A stretch of 30,211 bases of DNA from positions 1 through 30,211 of IMG/VR virus record IMGVR_UViG_3300003690_000163; one strand, 5' to 3'. A model generated the notes under the pieces. The model was not told the DNA's origin, did no database searches, and saw nothing but the letters and a program-made list of their open reading frames with translations. This document shows, in pieces, positions 6,622 through 14,850 of this stretch (position 1 is the stretch's first letter; every line of letters starts with the position of its first letter). This DNA comes from a virus. Made by a program: the position numbers and the translations under genes.

Positions 6622-7227
6622 TTATTTAAATGTAAATTTAATATCAACCTTTATTTTTAATTCAGGCACATAGAGATGATTTGCCAATTTGTGTTTTTTG
6701 GCTTCATCGGCGTCTAAAAACCAGTCTGCATGTCCTTTCTGGTGGATGATGTCAAGAAAGTAATCCTTAGATTGTCGACAGTTTTCAGCCATCATCTGAT
6801 ATATCTTAGTGTTTAGGCGCTCGGTTTCCTCCGCGCCGGCTTTGATTTCTTCGACTTTCCCCCACTTCATTGAACTCACATCGTGAATCATGAGAGTGGC
6901 ATCTGGATCCATGTAGCGATAGCCTTCGGTGCCGAAACTAAATAGCAGTGCACCGCACGACATGGCCTTTCCTTGCGCGATTGTTGCTACCGGAATCTTT
7001 GAGTGTTTAACATCTGAGATCATCGACATTAAACTATAAACCTGTCCGCCGTAACTATCGATAATAACGGGCACAACTGGCTGACCTGTGTTCTGCGCGA
7101 CAGATATTTGATCTGTGAATTCTTTGGCGCCGGCCTCGTCAAACTTTTTTACTCGAATGATCACAGGCAAGTCATCTATAAGTTTGGGCTCTTTTAAAAG
7201 GGGACTAAAATATTTTATTACATTCAT
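6622..7227 (-). CDS. clpP: ClpP-like serine protease, copy 2
   Basis: 201 residues of the ClpP fold. IIDSYGGQVYSLMSMI (about 55-70) is the glycine-rich binding loop, Ser90 in GKAMSCGALLFSFG is the nucleophile, His115 in LMIHDVSS the base, and Asp168 in HADWFLDADEAKKHKLAN the third triad member, so the triad is complete. The N-terminus lacks the usual axial loop and the C-terminus is a short strand-rich tail, so it may not pair with a ClpX-type unfoldase. It overlaps nothing but starts immediately after the QueF-like stop, with GAGG as ribosome site. Its substrate is unknown; prohead maturation or host-protein processing are both possible. Confidence 0.9.
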   Translation of the reverse strand: MNVIKYFSPLLKEPKLIDDLPVIIRVKKFDEAGAKEFTDQISVAQNTGQPVVPVIIDSYGGQVYSLMSMISDVKHSKIPVATIAQGKAMSCGALLFSFGTEGYRYMDPDATLMIHDVSSMKWGKVEEIKAGAEETERLNTKIYQMMAENCRQSKDYFLDIIHQKGHADWFLDADEAKKHKLANHLYVPELKIKVDIKFTFK

Positions 7228-7641
7228 TTACCATTCCTCTAGTTGACCGATCCAGTCTCTATATTTTTCGCTCCCGCCGCGGGACGTCCAATCTGAATCA
7301 ATGGTTAATTTAGAACTAATCCCTCCGCGTGGGTTACAAATCATTACGAGCCGTAGGCGGTGGGGATCGTATACCTTTACCATATCATCATATATTACAT
7401 TAATTAATCTTTCGTATGAATAAATCTTACTTCGGAACTGATAAAAGTATTCTTTTAATGATTTTAATTCAATTACTTTTGTATTTGGATAAAAAGTTAT
7501 ATACAATAATGCAAAATCAGGCTGTCCTCTCACACCTTCAAATGTGATTTCTGGTGCCTTCAATTTTATCTCGTAGGCATCCCCCGAAGGATTCGGAATT
7601 GACTTTAATATCGAACTATCGGACCATGATTTTTGTTTCAT
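7228..7641 (-). CDS. QueF-family (T-fold) protein lacking the catalytic Cys
   Basis: 137 residues. Hallmarks of QueF, the NADPH-dependent preQ0 reductase, are clear: KAPEIT then GQPDFALLYITF (39-50), VIELKSLKEYFYQFR (56-70) matching the VESKSLKLYL signature, DPHRL, and NPRGGIS (103-109) matching the TPRGGIS substrate loop. In QueF the segment before GQPDFA contains the nucleophilic Cys that forms a thioimide with preQ0. Here the segment reads ITFEGVR, one residue shorter, with no Cys; I checked the codons. Asp42 of GQPDFA is kept. It may bind a 7-deazaguanine or pterin-like ligand without reducing it, or do something new. It starts 3 bases after the corrected dnaE stop and abuts the ClpP-like gene. 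Confidence 0.85.
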   Translation of the reverse strand: MKQKSWSDSSILKSIPNPSGDAYEIKLKAPEITFEGVRGQPDFALLYITFYPNTKVIELKSLKEYFYQFRSKIYSYERLINVIYDDMVKVYDPHRLRLVMICNPRGGISSKLTIDSDWTSRGGSEKYRDWIGQLEEW

Positions 7642-7644
7642 CTA

Positions 7645-10600
7645 CTATCCTAATAGCTTGAAGGTTCTTCCAATGGCATAGGTACTGAATCCCCAATTCG
7701 GATCGTATTTAAGGGATGCCATATAAGGACGATTCAACTGAATGCAATCCTTCTCGGGTTTTACTCCCCAGCACCTAATTCGCGTCAACTCATTATTTGA
7801 ATCTATAACTTCTACAATCCAGTAAAGTTTGCCGTTCTTCGTTTTCCTAGGAACAATCTTCCGCGGAATAAACCAACAAACTTGTAGGGCGGGGTCAAAC
7901 TCTGAAATTGGAGGGATAAATTTTTCTTAAACTGAATGATCTCTTCTTCCGAGAAATCTCCTTCTGGCTTGTAGAGTTCAAGATTCTCGGCAAATTTCTT
8001 AAGACTCTTCGGACGATCAACGACACACGTTGACCAAAAATGCTTGCGTCCTGTAAATCTATCATCAACCAGATTGTCTAAGGCGCCGCCGCGAGTCAGA
8101 GCATCCATCGCTTTCTTGTTGAGTTTGCTGTAAGAGACTCCCTCCCTGAACAAAAGATCTTCTGCGTTCATGAAGGGTCGGTTATCGAGTACTTGTTCAA
8201 TCGCCGCCATCCCCAGGCCCTTGATGGAAGTCAGAGGCTGAATGAGGGTCTTGCCGTCGTCGCTAATCTCCCACACGGTACCAGACTGGTTGATATCCAG
8301 AGGCGCAATGTCAAATCCAAACTTCTTTGCGATGTTAATTGCCTTTTCTTTTCTGGTCTCAGGCTCTTTGTCCAAGAACGCTGCCATCCATTCGGCCGGA
8401 TAGTAATTCCACAGCCATGCACACTGAAAAGAGATAATAGAATAACTCACAGCGTGAGACTTGTTAAACCCATAACCGGAGAAGTATTCAAATTTGTCCC
8501 ATAATGATTGTGCGTCGTCTCTGCGCACGCCGTTCTGGGCACACCCGCTAATAAACTTATCATGCAACTTACCTTTAACGCTGCCTTTGCCGGTGCCCTT
8601 CTTCGTTAGCACCTTGCGCAGTATGTTGCCCTCATCGAGAGTCAGCCCACCTAACTTGTGAGCAAGAAGTGCGATCTGTTCTTGAAAAATTAAGAACCCA
8701 AATGTTTCCTGCGTGATCTCGCGAGATTCCTCAGAGAGATACGAAATTCGTTGGGGGTGTTTCTTTGCCTCCACGTAATCCGCATCCACACCCGCCGATA
8801 AGGGGCCCGGTCGGAAGATAGAAGTTACCGCTGAAATATCAATGATGTTCCGTGGCTTTACCATGGTGCAGAATTTTTGGGCGCCCTGTTCTGTGAACTG
8901 AAAGATGCCGGCCCATTTGCCAGCGTGGAAAATGTTTTCATATACGTCTTGGTCGTTAAAGTCTATGACATCGGGATGAAGATGTTCGTTATAATAGGAT
9001 AATACTTGTTCAAAAGTTGGAGTAGCAACCCCGTGATGACGTCTGAGGATATGCTCAATGCACCCTTCCATCATCTTAAGTGTGGAGAGCCCAAGCAAAT
9101 CAAACTTAATGAAGCCCATCGGCTCAAGGTGTCGTACGTTTTGGCCCTCGGCCCAGGGCGCCTGTCGCACCCCTCCTGAGTTAATAAGCGGCATGCTACG
9201 ATCTAGATCTTCCGCAATCACAACGCCGCCCGCATGCCGAGAGCATGATCGCACTTGACCAACAAGCCCTTCAACACGAGCCTTTACTGCTGGATACTTG
9301 TTAAGATAATTTTGGAGAGAGGGCGAATATTCCATCACCTCTTCCCAGGTAGGATTATAGACGCCGGCCTTTACCCCGTGCTTCTTTTTGGCTTCGGGAA
9401 TGGCTTCTCGTATCATCACAGACGTAACGGTGTTTGCCTCCGTAAACGGAATGTTGTATAACTTTGAAATGTCTTTAATGAGGCTTCGAAGTTGAAGTGT
9501 GTTCCAATTAGAGATAGGCGCGACACAATCTTCTCCCCACATTTCTACCAGCTTTTCCTTAAGAGTCATGCTGTCAGACACATCGTAATCAATATCTGGA
9601 TAGTCGGTTGCATCTGATCGCAGGAAACGGCTAAACAACAGGCCGTGCCTTATTGGATCGACCTGGGTGATTCCTAAACAGTATGCAACGAGAGAGCCGG
9701 CGGCAGAGCCGCGGCCAGGCCCGGTGAACATCATGCCCGTGGCCACGTCGACAATGGATTTCATTGTTAAAAAGTATTTGGAGAATCCGCGATCATCGAT
9801 CACATTCAGTTCGTGCTGGAGTCGCTGGACATATTCAGGATTATGATGCAGATTGCGTGCCTTCAAACCTTCTATTGCAAAATTAACAAGTGCGCCGCTG
9901 TCAGTAAAACCTGCCGGCACGACAAAATCAGGGAGCCGTACAGTATTATCAGGCAGAAAATCTTCAATTCTTCTAAAGGCGATTGCATGAGTTTCCTCAA
10001 TACTTTGTAAGACTAAGTCATCTTTGTATTCTACTTTACATTCTTGAGAGTACTTTTTGTAGCTCTCCCACATCTGGTCTCCATTCTTGGGATAAAGTTC
10101 ATATCCAATTTCATCAACGCCGGCCGGAAGGTCAGACTCTTCCTCGGCCCACGACGGCTTTCCTCGTCCAAGCCATCCTAACCGCTTATAAAGTTCGCGA
10201 TCTTTCCAGGCGTCTGGATTCGGGTAATGGCTGTCGGCTGTGGAGATAAGTTTAACACCCATTTCAGTAGCAATTTGAATAATGTATTGGTTTAACTCAT
10301 GTTGCTCGGGGATGTTGTTCCACTGCAACTCTGCGTACCATCGATCACCGAAGATCTCTTGCATGTTCATGGTAGTATCGCGCATGGCGTCTACAACGGC
10401 GTCTACGCCTTCTTCGCGGTTTTCCCAGTAGTTACCCGCATATACACCTCCGAGACAAGCAGAGGCCGCTATAACCCCCTCATTGTACTTCTTAAGCAGT
10501 GCATAGTCCAAGCGAGGATAGCGATAAAAATTCTCTGCCTTATAGCTCTCGGATACCAATTTAAAGAGATTGTTCAATCCTGTTTGATTTTGCGCGAGAA

Positions 10601-11009
10601 GAATAAGATGTCGGCGACGACGAAGGATCGACTGAAGCTTCTTGCTATCGCCTTCATCTTCGACGGTAGCGCCCGAGGCAGTATCCTTCTTAATGCTGCG
10701 TGCCTTCTTTTTGTCTTCCATCGCTTTGGCGTACTCGGTGCGCCAATCATCAAGAGAGGGAAGGAAATACGCTTCGCACCCAAAAATAGGTTTAAAGTCT
10801 TTTTCCTCTTCCTTCATCTTCTTTGCATGCAAGACCTGATACGCTAAGCCGTTCATGTTGCCATGATCAGTTAGTGCTAATGCATCACAACCATTTTCAT
10901 ATGCGAAATCCATATGCGCTTGCGGGTATCCTACCGCGTCAAACAGGGAGCCTGCCACACTATGAGCATGAAGGCCGACAAATTTAATGTTGGATTGATT
11001 TCTTTGCAT
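7645..11009 (-). CDS. dnaE: DNA polymerase III alpha subunit (DnaE-type, family C), interrupted by a -1 frameshift
   Basis: Replicative polymerase. Residues 10-90 and about 255-265 form a PHP domain (GLHAHSVAGSLFDA, ALTDHGNM, STADSHY). The palm has GPGRGSAAGSLVAYCLGIT (431-449) and the metal-binding Asp472 and Asp474 in PDIDYD, with SRHAGGVVIAED and IKFDLLGLSTLKMM further on. GYGFNKSHAVSYSIISFQ lies in the fingers. AAGGAG precedes the ATG. The zero frame stops at 7812 after 1065 codons with a non-homologous tail. Shifting -1 at A AAT TTA (7923-7917) gives 90 more residues, including an OB-fold-like segment (VCWFIPRKIV, KNGKLYWIVEVID), and ends at 7645, 3 bases before the next gene. Full product about 1121 residues. 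Either programmed frameshifting or one missing A in the A5 run explains it. Confidence 0.93.
7917..7923 (-). promoter_or_regulatory. Candidate -1 ribosomal slippery heptamer in dnaE
   Basis: On the minus strand, in the dnaE zero frame, the bases read A AAT TTA, which fits the X XXY YYZ rule and equals the Rous sarcoma virus gag-pol slip site. Slipping back one base puts the ribosome in the frame encoding the conserved C-terminal domain. I see only weak stems downstream (CCAAT with GTTGG), and no well-placed stimulatory ribosome site upstream. Confidence 0.5.
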
Positions 11010-11295
11010 TCTTTCTCCTTGAAAGTTTAATCCAAGCGCTCCAAATAATAGGAACTGCTATGGGGTGAAGACACATTAAAAGACTAATGGGTGCGCCTGT
11101 TATGAACCAAGGATTAACATTGTGTCCTAGCCAGATGAATAAGACAGGGAATAGAATATCCTCGATAATTTCCCACCCAATAATGATAATAACTAGGGCG
11201 GCGCCGTGCTCTTTTAAGGTATCTAACAGGCGAGCTGGATGAAAATGTTGAACCTTGTGCTTTAAACGATGTATAATCCATCGGATTGCTTTCAT
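10984..11295 (-). CDS. Two-TM inner-membrane protein, unknown (holin-like possibility)
   Basis: 103 residues. A basic N-terminus of about 30 residues (RWIIHRLKHKVQHFHPARLL) precedes two hydrophobic spans, ALVIIIIGWEIIEDILFPVL (about 34-53) and an ISLLMCLHPIAVPIIWSAW stretch (about 71-89), and a short basic tail, RRKNAKK. Size and topology fit small phage membrane proteins including class II holins, but there is no holin signature and the endolysin is 2.3 kb away. The ATG shares one base with the previous stop (TAATG). The gene overlaps dnaE by 26 bases, so the two are expressed together from the promoter at 11317-11345. Confidence 0.75.
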   Translation of the reverse strand: MKAIRWIIHRLKHKVQHFHPARLLDTLKEHGAALVIIIIGWEIIEDILFPVLFIWLGHNVNPWFITGAPISLLMCLHPIAVPIIWSAWIKLSRRKNAKKSIQH

Positions 11296-12185
11296 TATTC
11301 GCTCTCTCTATATGGTATTTTAACGTGTTTGTGGGCTCTTGTCAAGGGTTCAAAGGGTTTTTCTACAGAAAAATCTGATGCAAGAAAATCCCGATATCCA
11401 CTCCAATTAGAAATATCGTAATACCAGTCAAGATCAATTTTTATCGCATTCTCTTCGCTCACTCTCTGGAATATTTCCTGTAGATCGAAATGGCGCGCGC
11501 TCCACCTCTCGTGTAAGGGTATCCTCTGGGTGGGATATTGGTGGCCTTCTAAGGGGGGTAAATACTCCCTTGTTGTTTGTTTGTTTACCGAACGTCTGCA
11601 TTGTTTAAAATCGTCTCCTGTGAATGTAAATGCTATTGGTTTGTTGTCTTTTATTGTTTCTCCATTAAATGATAGAAAGACATTTCCATTTATATGCTGT
11701 ATCTTTGTCCTATGTTCCCGTATTATACTAACATCGTATGCCGCCATGGGAAACGATACGTAGTATTTGTCGGGACAAATCCATTTCGAAATCTTGCGAG
11801 CAGTCATATATGCACGCAGGGCTCCGTAGAGAATGCCCCAGCCATAAGAATCGCGGCGGTCGCGATCTTTCGGATGAATAGGAACGTAATAAATAGGTAT
11901 TTCTTTTCTTAATTCGCTAGGGTAGGGAGATAAATGTCGAGCATAATAAACCGGATCATACACCCATTCTCCTACCACGTTTCGAACTACCGGCGCAAGG
12001 TCGTCATTGGCCACAATCCATATGGTCTTGCAGCCAGCCATAGCGCACTCAAACACTGATTTTTGAATGGCGGTCCAGCCGGGCTCCAAGGGCACCAAAA
12101 CATCGGGTGTTTTTAAATCATAATCCGTTTTAAGGTTAGCAACTGGGATTATGCCGGCTAGGTGTGATACAAATCTTCCGCTCAC
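11295..12185 (-). CDS. Nucleotidyltransferase-like protein (NDP-sugar pyrophosphorylase resemblance)
   Basis: 296 residues beginning at GTG 12185, which overlaps the preceding stop as GTGA; no nearby in-frame ATG exists. The N-terminus HLAGIIPVANLKTDYDLKTP, then VLVPLEPGWTAIQKSVFECA and GCKTIWIVANDD, follows the layout of sugar-nucleotide transferases: first strand, nucleotide loop, a conserved Pro-Leu step, a helix, then a second strand. The usual G-x-G-T/S-R loop is altered (ANLKTDYDL), so activity is uncertain. Near the C-terminus DLDWYYDISNWSGYRDFLAS resembles the WyDIdtweDYr segment at the end of such domains. A role in sugar activation or glycan or DNA decoration is possible; the fold assignment is moderate. 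Confidence 0.6.
   Translation of the reverse strand: MSGRFVSHLAGIIPVANLKTDYDLKTPDVLVPLEPGWTAIQKSVFECAMAGCKTIWIVANDDLAPVVRNVVGEWVYDPVYYARHLSPYPSELRKEIPIYYVPIHPKDRDRRDSYGWGILYGALRAYMTARKISKWICPDKYYVSFPMAAYDVSIIREHRTKIQHINGNVFLSFNGETIKDNKPIAFTFTGDDFKQCRRSVNKQTTREYLPPLEGHQYPTQRIPLHERWSARHFDLQEIFQRVSEENAIKIDLDWYYDISNWSGYRDFLASDFSVEKPFEPLTRAHKHVKIPYRESE
11317..11345 (-). promoter_or_regulatory. Sigma-70 promoter upstream of the membrane protein and dnaE
   Basis: On the minus strand: TTGACA (11345-11340), a 17-base spacer, TAAAAT (11322-11317), eleven of twelve hexamer bases matching consensus. It lies in the 3' end of the nucleotidyltransferase-like gene. Expected start is near 11310, giving a leader of about 15 bases before the ATG at 11295. 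Confidence 0.65.
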
Positions 12186-13066
12186 CAGTATCTCAAAAGT
12201 CTATCGTAGGCCACACAAGCAGTCGATATATCTTTAAGCCAATTTTGTTCGTCAATTTCCGGAATCGTGATATTGCTGGCTTGTGGTTTGCACGCATTTG
12301 TTTGCTTGCTCGTCTCGCGGTAGATGCTAGTAGTTCTAAATTTGTAATGTTTGGGGTTTCCGGCGGTGGTGTAGTCATGAGCAAAGGGCCCTTTCATTCC
12401 TCTCGATTCCATTTCGTGAATGACTTTAAATCTGGACATCGTCTGAGAATAATCAAAATCTAATAATTGTTGTTTATTTAACTGTGAGACAGCACAAGCA
12501 TCTTTAACAGGAGTATTTCCATCAATACGGTCGGAAGAATAAAACCATATGTCGCTAACAAAATCATCCTGTGTTTTAATGTAATCAACTTCATGCTTGC
12601 CCCCTTTATTAAACGCAATATAATCATAACATATATACTTATCATCGTCAAGTTCTTTTTGTTCGATAAACCCTGTAGAATTATTATCTCCAAAATAATA
12701 ACCCTGATTAAATTTAAACTCCATTATTTTAGAGTATTCATTGGAACACACTACTGTATCCCCATCGTAACGAATAGTGCCGCACAAATTAGCCAGGGGC
12801 GAGTGCCCTTCAACTGCCATCAAAAATAACATTTTTTCCCACAGTAGTTCTTTAGAGTACCCGATGACCTTGGGACTATCGAAGGTCGTTAAACTTTTCG
12901 CCTGCCGTGGGATCTTAAGCGACGACAGATCAAGAGGTGGGGGCAGGTAGTCAAATCTAAAGGGACGTCTTTCTTCAGCAAAAAAAATGGGATAATTGTT
13001 AATGAAAGCATATAAAACAGCGGGGAATGAACTGCCGATTACTATTTTATCGTATTCACAAATCAA
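12182..13066 (-). CDS. Unrecognised protein with a Rossmann-like N-terminus
   Basis: 294 residues. The start is TTG at 13066, supported by AAGGAAG 5 bases upstream; no ATG is nearby in frame. The first 30 residues, DKIVIGSSFPAVLYAFINNY, give a strand, a small-residue loop and a helix as in FAD- or NAD-binding proteins, though the GxGxxG signature is degraded to IGSSFPAV. A conserved-looking RPFRFDYL follows. The rest is aromatic-rich, mixed alpha/beta with no motif I know. It is coupled by GTGA overlap to the nucleotidyltransferase-like gene, so the two probably act together, perhaps on a sugar; this is positional inference. Confidence 0.7.
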   Translation of the reverse strand: MICEYDKIVIGSSFPAVLYAFINNYPIFFAEERRPFRFDYLPPPLDLSSLKIPRQAKSLTTFDSPKVIGYSKELLWEKMLFLMAVEGHSPLANLCGTIRYDGDTVVCSNEYSKIMEFKFNQGYYFGDNNSTGFIEQKELDDDKYICYDYIAFNKGGKHEVDYIKTQDDFVSDIWFYSSDRIDGNTPVKDACAVSQLNKQQLLDFDYSQTMSRFKVIHEMESRGMKGPFAHDYTTAGNPKHYKFRTTSIYRETSKQTNACKPQASNITIPEIDEQNWLKDISTACVAYDRLLRYW

Positions 13067-13067
13067 A

Positions 13068-13607
13068 CTACTTCCTTAAACCATAACTTTCATAGCCGCC
13101 CGCATCCCAATCAGGATTCATGATGTGGCGACTTTGGGGATAGTGAAGCCAGCCAAGGGCATGCCCTAATTCATGCTCCAGCACCCGAGGCCGTTCTGAA
13201 ATTTTCTTGGTAATGTGTATGGTGGCAAAGGCTATCTCTCCTGTCGCCTTGTGGGTTGAAATTTGGGTCATGGCTAAATATTTTTCCTCAAGGGTCGAAT
13301 TCGGAATGGTGATCTGGATTTCACGGAGATAAAAAGGGGTGTGATGACACTTGCTCATATCTTTTTCTATCAGGATGTTTCCAAATTGATGCCCCAGGTG
13401 CTCCCAATAATTCATGGCGCGAGAAACGCGGGCCGGATCGATGGAGAGGTTGGGACAAATTCGGATGTCTGGCGGTGTTTCCCAACTGGCCTGTTTGCTT
13501 GGCTTGGACAAGACGATGGTAGGATAAGTGCCTGAGCAGTATTTGTAGTGTTGCTCGTTAGTTTCGACTGGAGAGGTTAACAAAATCAACCATAATAGGG
13601 TGTCCAT
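13068..13607 (-). CDS. Metzincin-type zinc metallopeptidase
   Basis: 179 residues. The zinc site HELGHALGWLH (145-155) is the full HExxHxxGxxH metzincin motif with three His ligands and the catalytic Glu146, and a Met-turn follows at HIMNPDW (161-167), as in matrixins and astacins. The N-terminus MDTLLWLILLTS is hydrophobic and could be a short signal or anchor, though it lacks basic residues. Four Cys are scattered (24, 51, 87 and nearby), compatible with an exported protein. It sits between the amidase endolysin and the Rossmann-like gene. It could act in the periplasm during lysis, on virion proteins, or on host surface proteins. The family call is strong; the target is unknown. Confidence 0.85.
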   Translation of the reverse strand: MDTLLWLILLTSPVETNEQHYKYCSGTYPTIVLSKPSKQASWETPPDIRICPNLSIDPARVSRAMNYWEHLGHQFGNILIEKDMSKCHHTPFYLREIQITIPNSTLEEKYLAMTQISTHKATGEIAFATIHITKKISERPRVLEHELGHALGWLHYPQSRHIMNPDWDAGGYESYGLRK

Positions 13608-13627
13608 ACCCTAAATAGTGCCATTTT

Positions 13628-14563
13628 TTATTCTTCGTTTTTGAAGCCGTCCAGAATATCAATTCCATATTTGGTTTCATCGATGAGTGTTTTAATGTCT
13701 AGGCCGCCGCAATCAATCTTGTTCTTGCTTATGTGATAATGGCTAACAAATCCAGTGTACTTTCCATATGCCACCTCTTGTTCATACTTGGTTGAGGTTT
13801 TATCAAACTGATTAAGCGGCGTTTTATAGGGAATTCCTGTAGCTTTGTGGATTGCCTTCCAAAGTGCTTTAAGCGCTTCTATTTGTTTGGGATAAAATCC
13901 CAAAAATGGATCAAGTTTATTTCCATGCACCCATGCATCTTCTATAAGTGATCGTTCGCCAAATCCATTTTTAACGTACCATCCTTGATATTTGGGGTAG
14001 TAGGCATTAGTAATCTCAACGCCAATAGATGGACGATTGGTGCGTGAGGAGCCCGCATGCCACGCTGCATGTTGTAAATCCAGAGTTTGGTAAATGGTGC
14101 CGTCGTTATCGATTAGGAAGTGCACTGAAATGCCGCGGCGGTCCAGGACGCGCTGGCACGATTTCGATGATAAACAAACATCCCAGTGATTTACAAAGTA
14201 GCGAATCTTTCTTTTGGGGCGGCCTGAGTAATCATAGTAGTGTCCAGGCTTTGCTTGCATGCCGCCTTTTTCTGACCATAACACAAACTTATCCCACTCA
14301 ATGGGATGAAACTCGCCATTATAGACAATGTAATTGGAATAATGACAATCGTTTGGCTTATATTCGTCAATGTCGGCTTGGCGGTCAGTCCACAACCGAC
14401 GAAACGTCATTGGTCCACACAAGCCATCCGCAGTTATATTGCGTTCTTTCTGCCATTTTTTGATGGCTCTTACAAGTTTATCATCAAAATATCTCTCACC
14501 GAACCAGCTCGGTTCCCATCCGAGTTTTTTGGCAGATGCTTCGTTGTAAAAGTGTTTGTCCAT
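13628..14563 (-). CDS. N-acetylmuramoyl-L-alanine amidase endolysin with a peptidoglycan-binding domain
   Basis: 311 residues. Residues about 8-60 form a PG_binding_1-type helical domain (DDKLVRAIKKWQKERNITAD then GLCGPMTFRRLW). Residues about 118-290 form an Amidase_2 domain: zinc ligands His126 (FVNHWD), His277 and Cys285 (HISKNKIDC; the 8-residue spacing is that of T7 lysozyme), plus HFLIDNDGTIYQTLDLQHAAWHAG and RPSIGVEITN. It cleaves the amide bond between MurNAc and L-Ala. No signal peptide is present, so release needs a holin or other route. The ATG has only a weak upstream purine run. Cell-wall binding at the N-terminus is an arrangement more usual in large phages. Confidence 0.93.
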   Translation of the reverse strand: MDKHFYNEASAKKLGWEPSWFGERYFDDKLVRAIKKWQKERNITADGLCGPMTFRRLWTDRQADIDEYKPNDCHYSNYIVYNGEFHPIEWDKFVLWSEKGGMQAKPGHYYDYSGRPKRKIRYFVNHWDVCLSSKSCQRVLDRRGISVHFLIDNDGTIYQTLDLQHAAWHAGSSRTNRPSIGVEITNAYYPKYQGWYVKNGFGERSLIEDAWVHGNKLDPFLGFYPKQIEALKALWKAIHKATGIPYKTPLNQFDKTSTKYEQEVAYGKYTGFVSHYHISKNKIDCGGLDIKTLIDETKYGIDILDGFKNEE

Positions 14564-14580
14564 ACATGGCGCGCCCCTAC

Positions 14581-14850
14581 TTAGTCAATCATCCCCACAA
14601 CGTAGTTGTCGAGGATAATATTATAAATAGTTCCACCAATGGTTATTTCCTCGATCATGCTCCGATCAACGACCAACTTGGTGGCTGGGCTTACTTCAAA
14701 CCTAACGTCTGAGGCAGAGGCTATGGCACTTACTTCGATAAATTTCTCTTCTTCTGGTTTATAGTCTTCTGGGAGAACGATTAAGGACTCGTGGCCTTGG
14801 TCTACAGAGGGAACATCTATCAAAATATGACGATTTACTGGGTTAAACAT
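14581..14850 (-). CDS. GroES/gp31-like co-chaperonin
   Basis: 89 residues. The layout resembles GroES: an N-terminal strand after PVNRHILIDV, a flexible segment ESLIVLPEDYKPEEEK at the place of the mobile loop, a central valine-rich strand set, and a C-terminal strand pair TIYNIILDNYVVGMID comparable with the GroES ending. T4 gp31 replaces GroES for capsid folding with host GroEL; this protein would do the same. Sequence identity to GroES is low, so I hold the assignment at moderate confidence. GGGAGG lies 8 bases before the ATG, and the start overlaps the Cys-rich gene by 16 bases. Confidence 0.58.
   Translation of the reverse strand: MFNPVNRHILIDVPSVDQGHESLIVLPEDYKPEEEKFIEVSAIASASDVRFEVSPATKLVVDRSMIEEITIGGTIYNIILDNYVVGMID

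Noticed and set aside
10299-10847. Long plus-strand open frame (182 codons) and others near 15277, 16318, 16613, 22493 and 28444
   Set aside because: They lie antisense to dnaE, the reductase, the polymerase and tail genes with clear conserved motifs; no ribosome sites or recognisable protein features.
12625-12655. TTGACG-17-TATGAT, minus strand, and a similar TTGACA-18-TACAAT near 4630-4660
   Set aside because: Both are within coding regions, with mismatched hexamers or spacing, and no downstream start suggests use.
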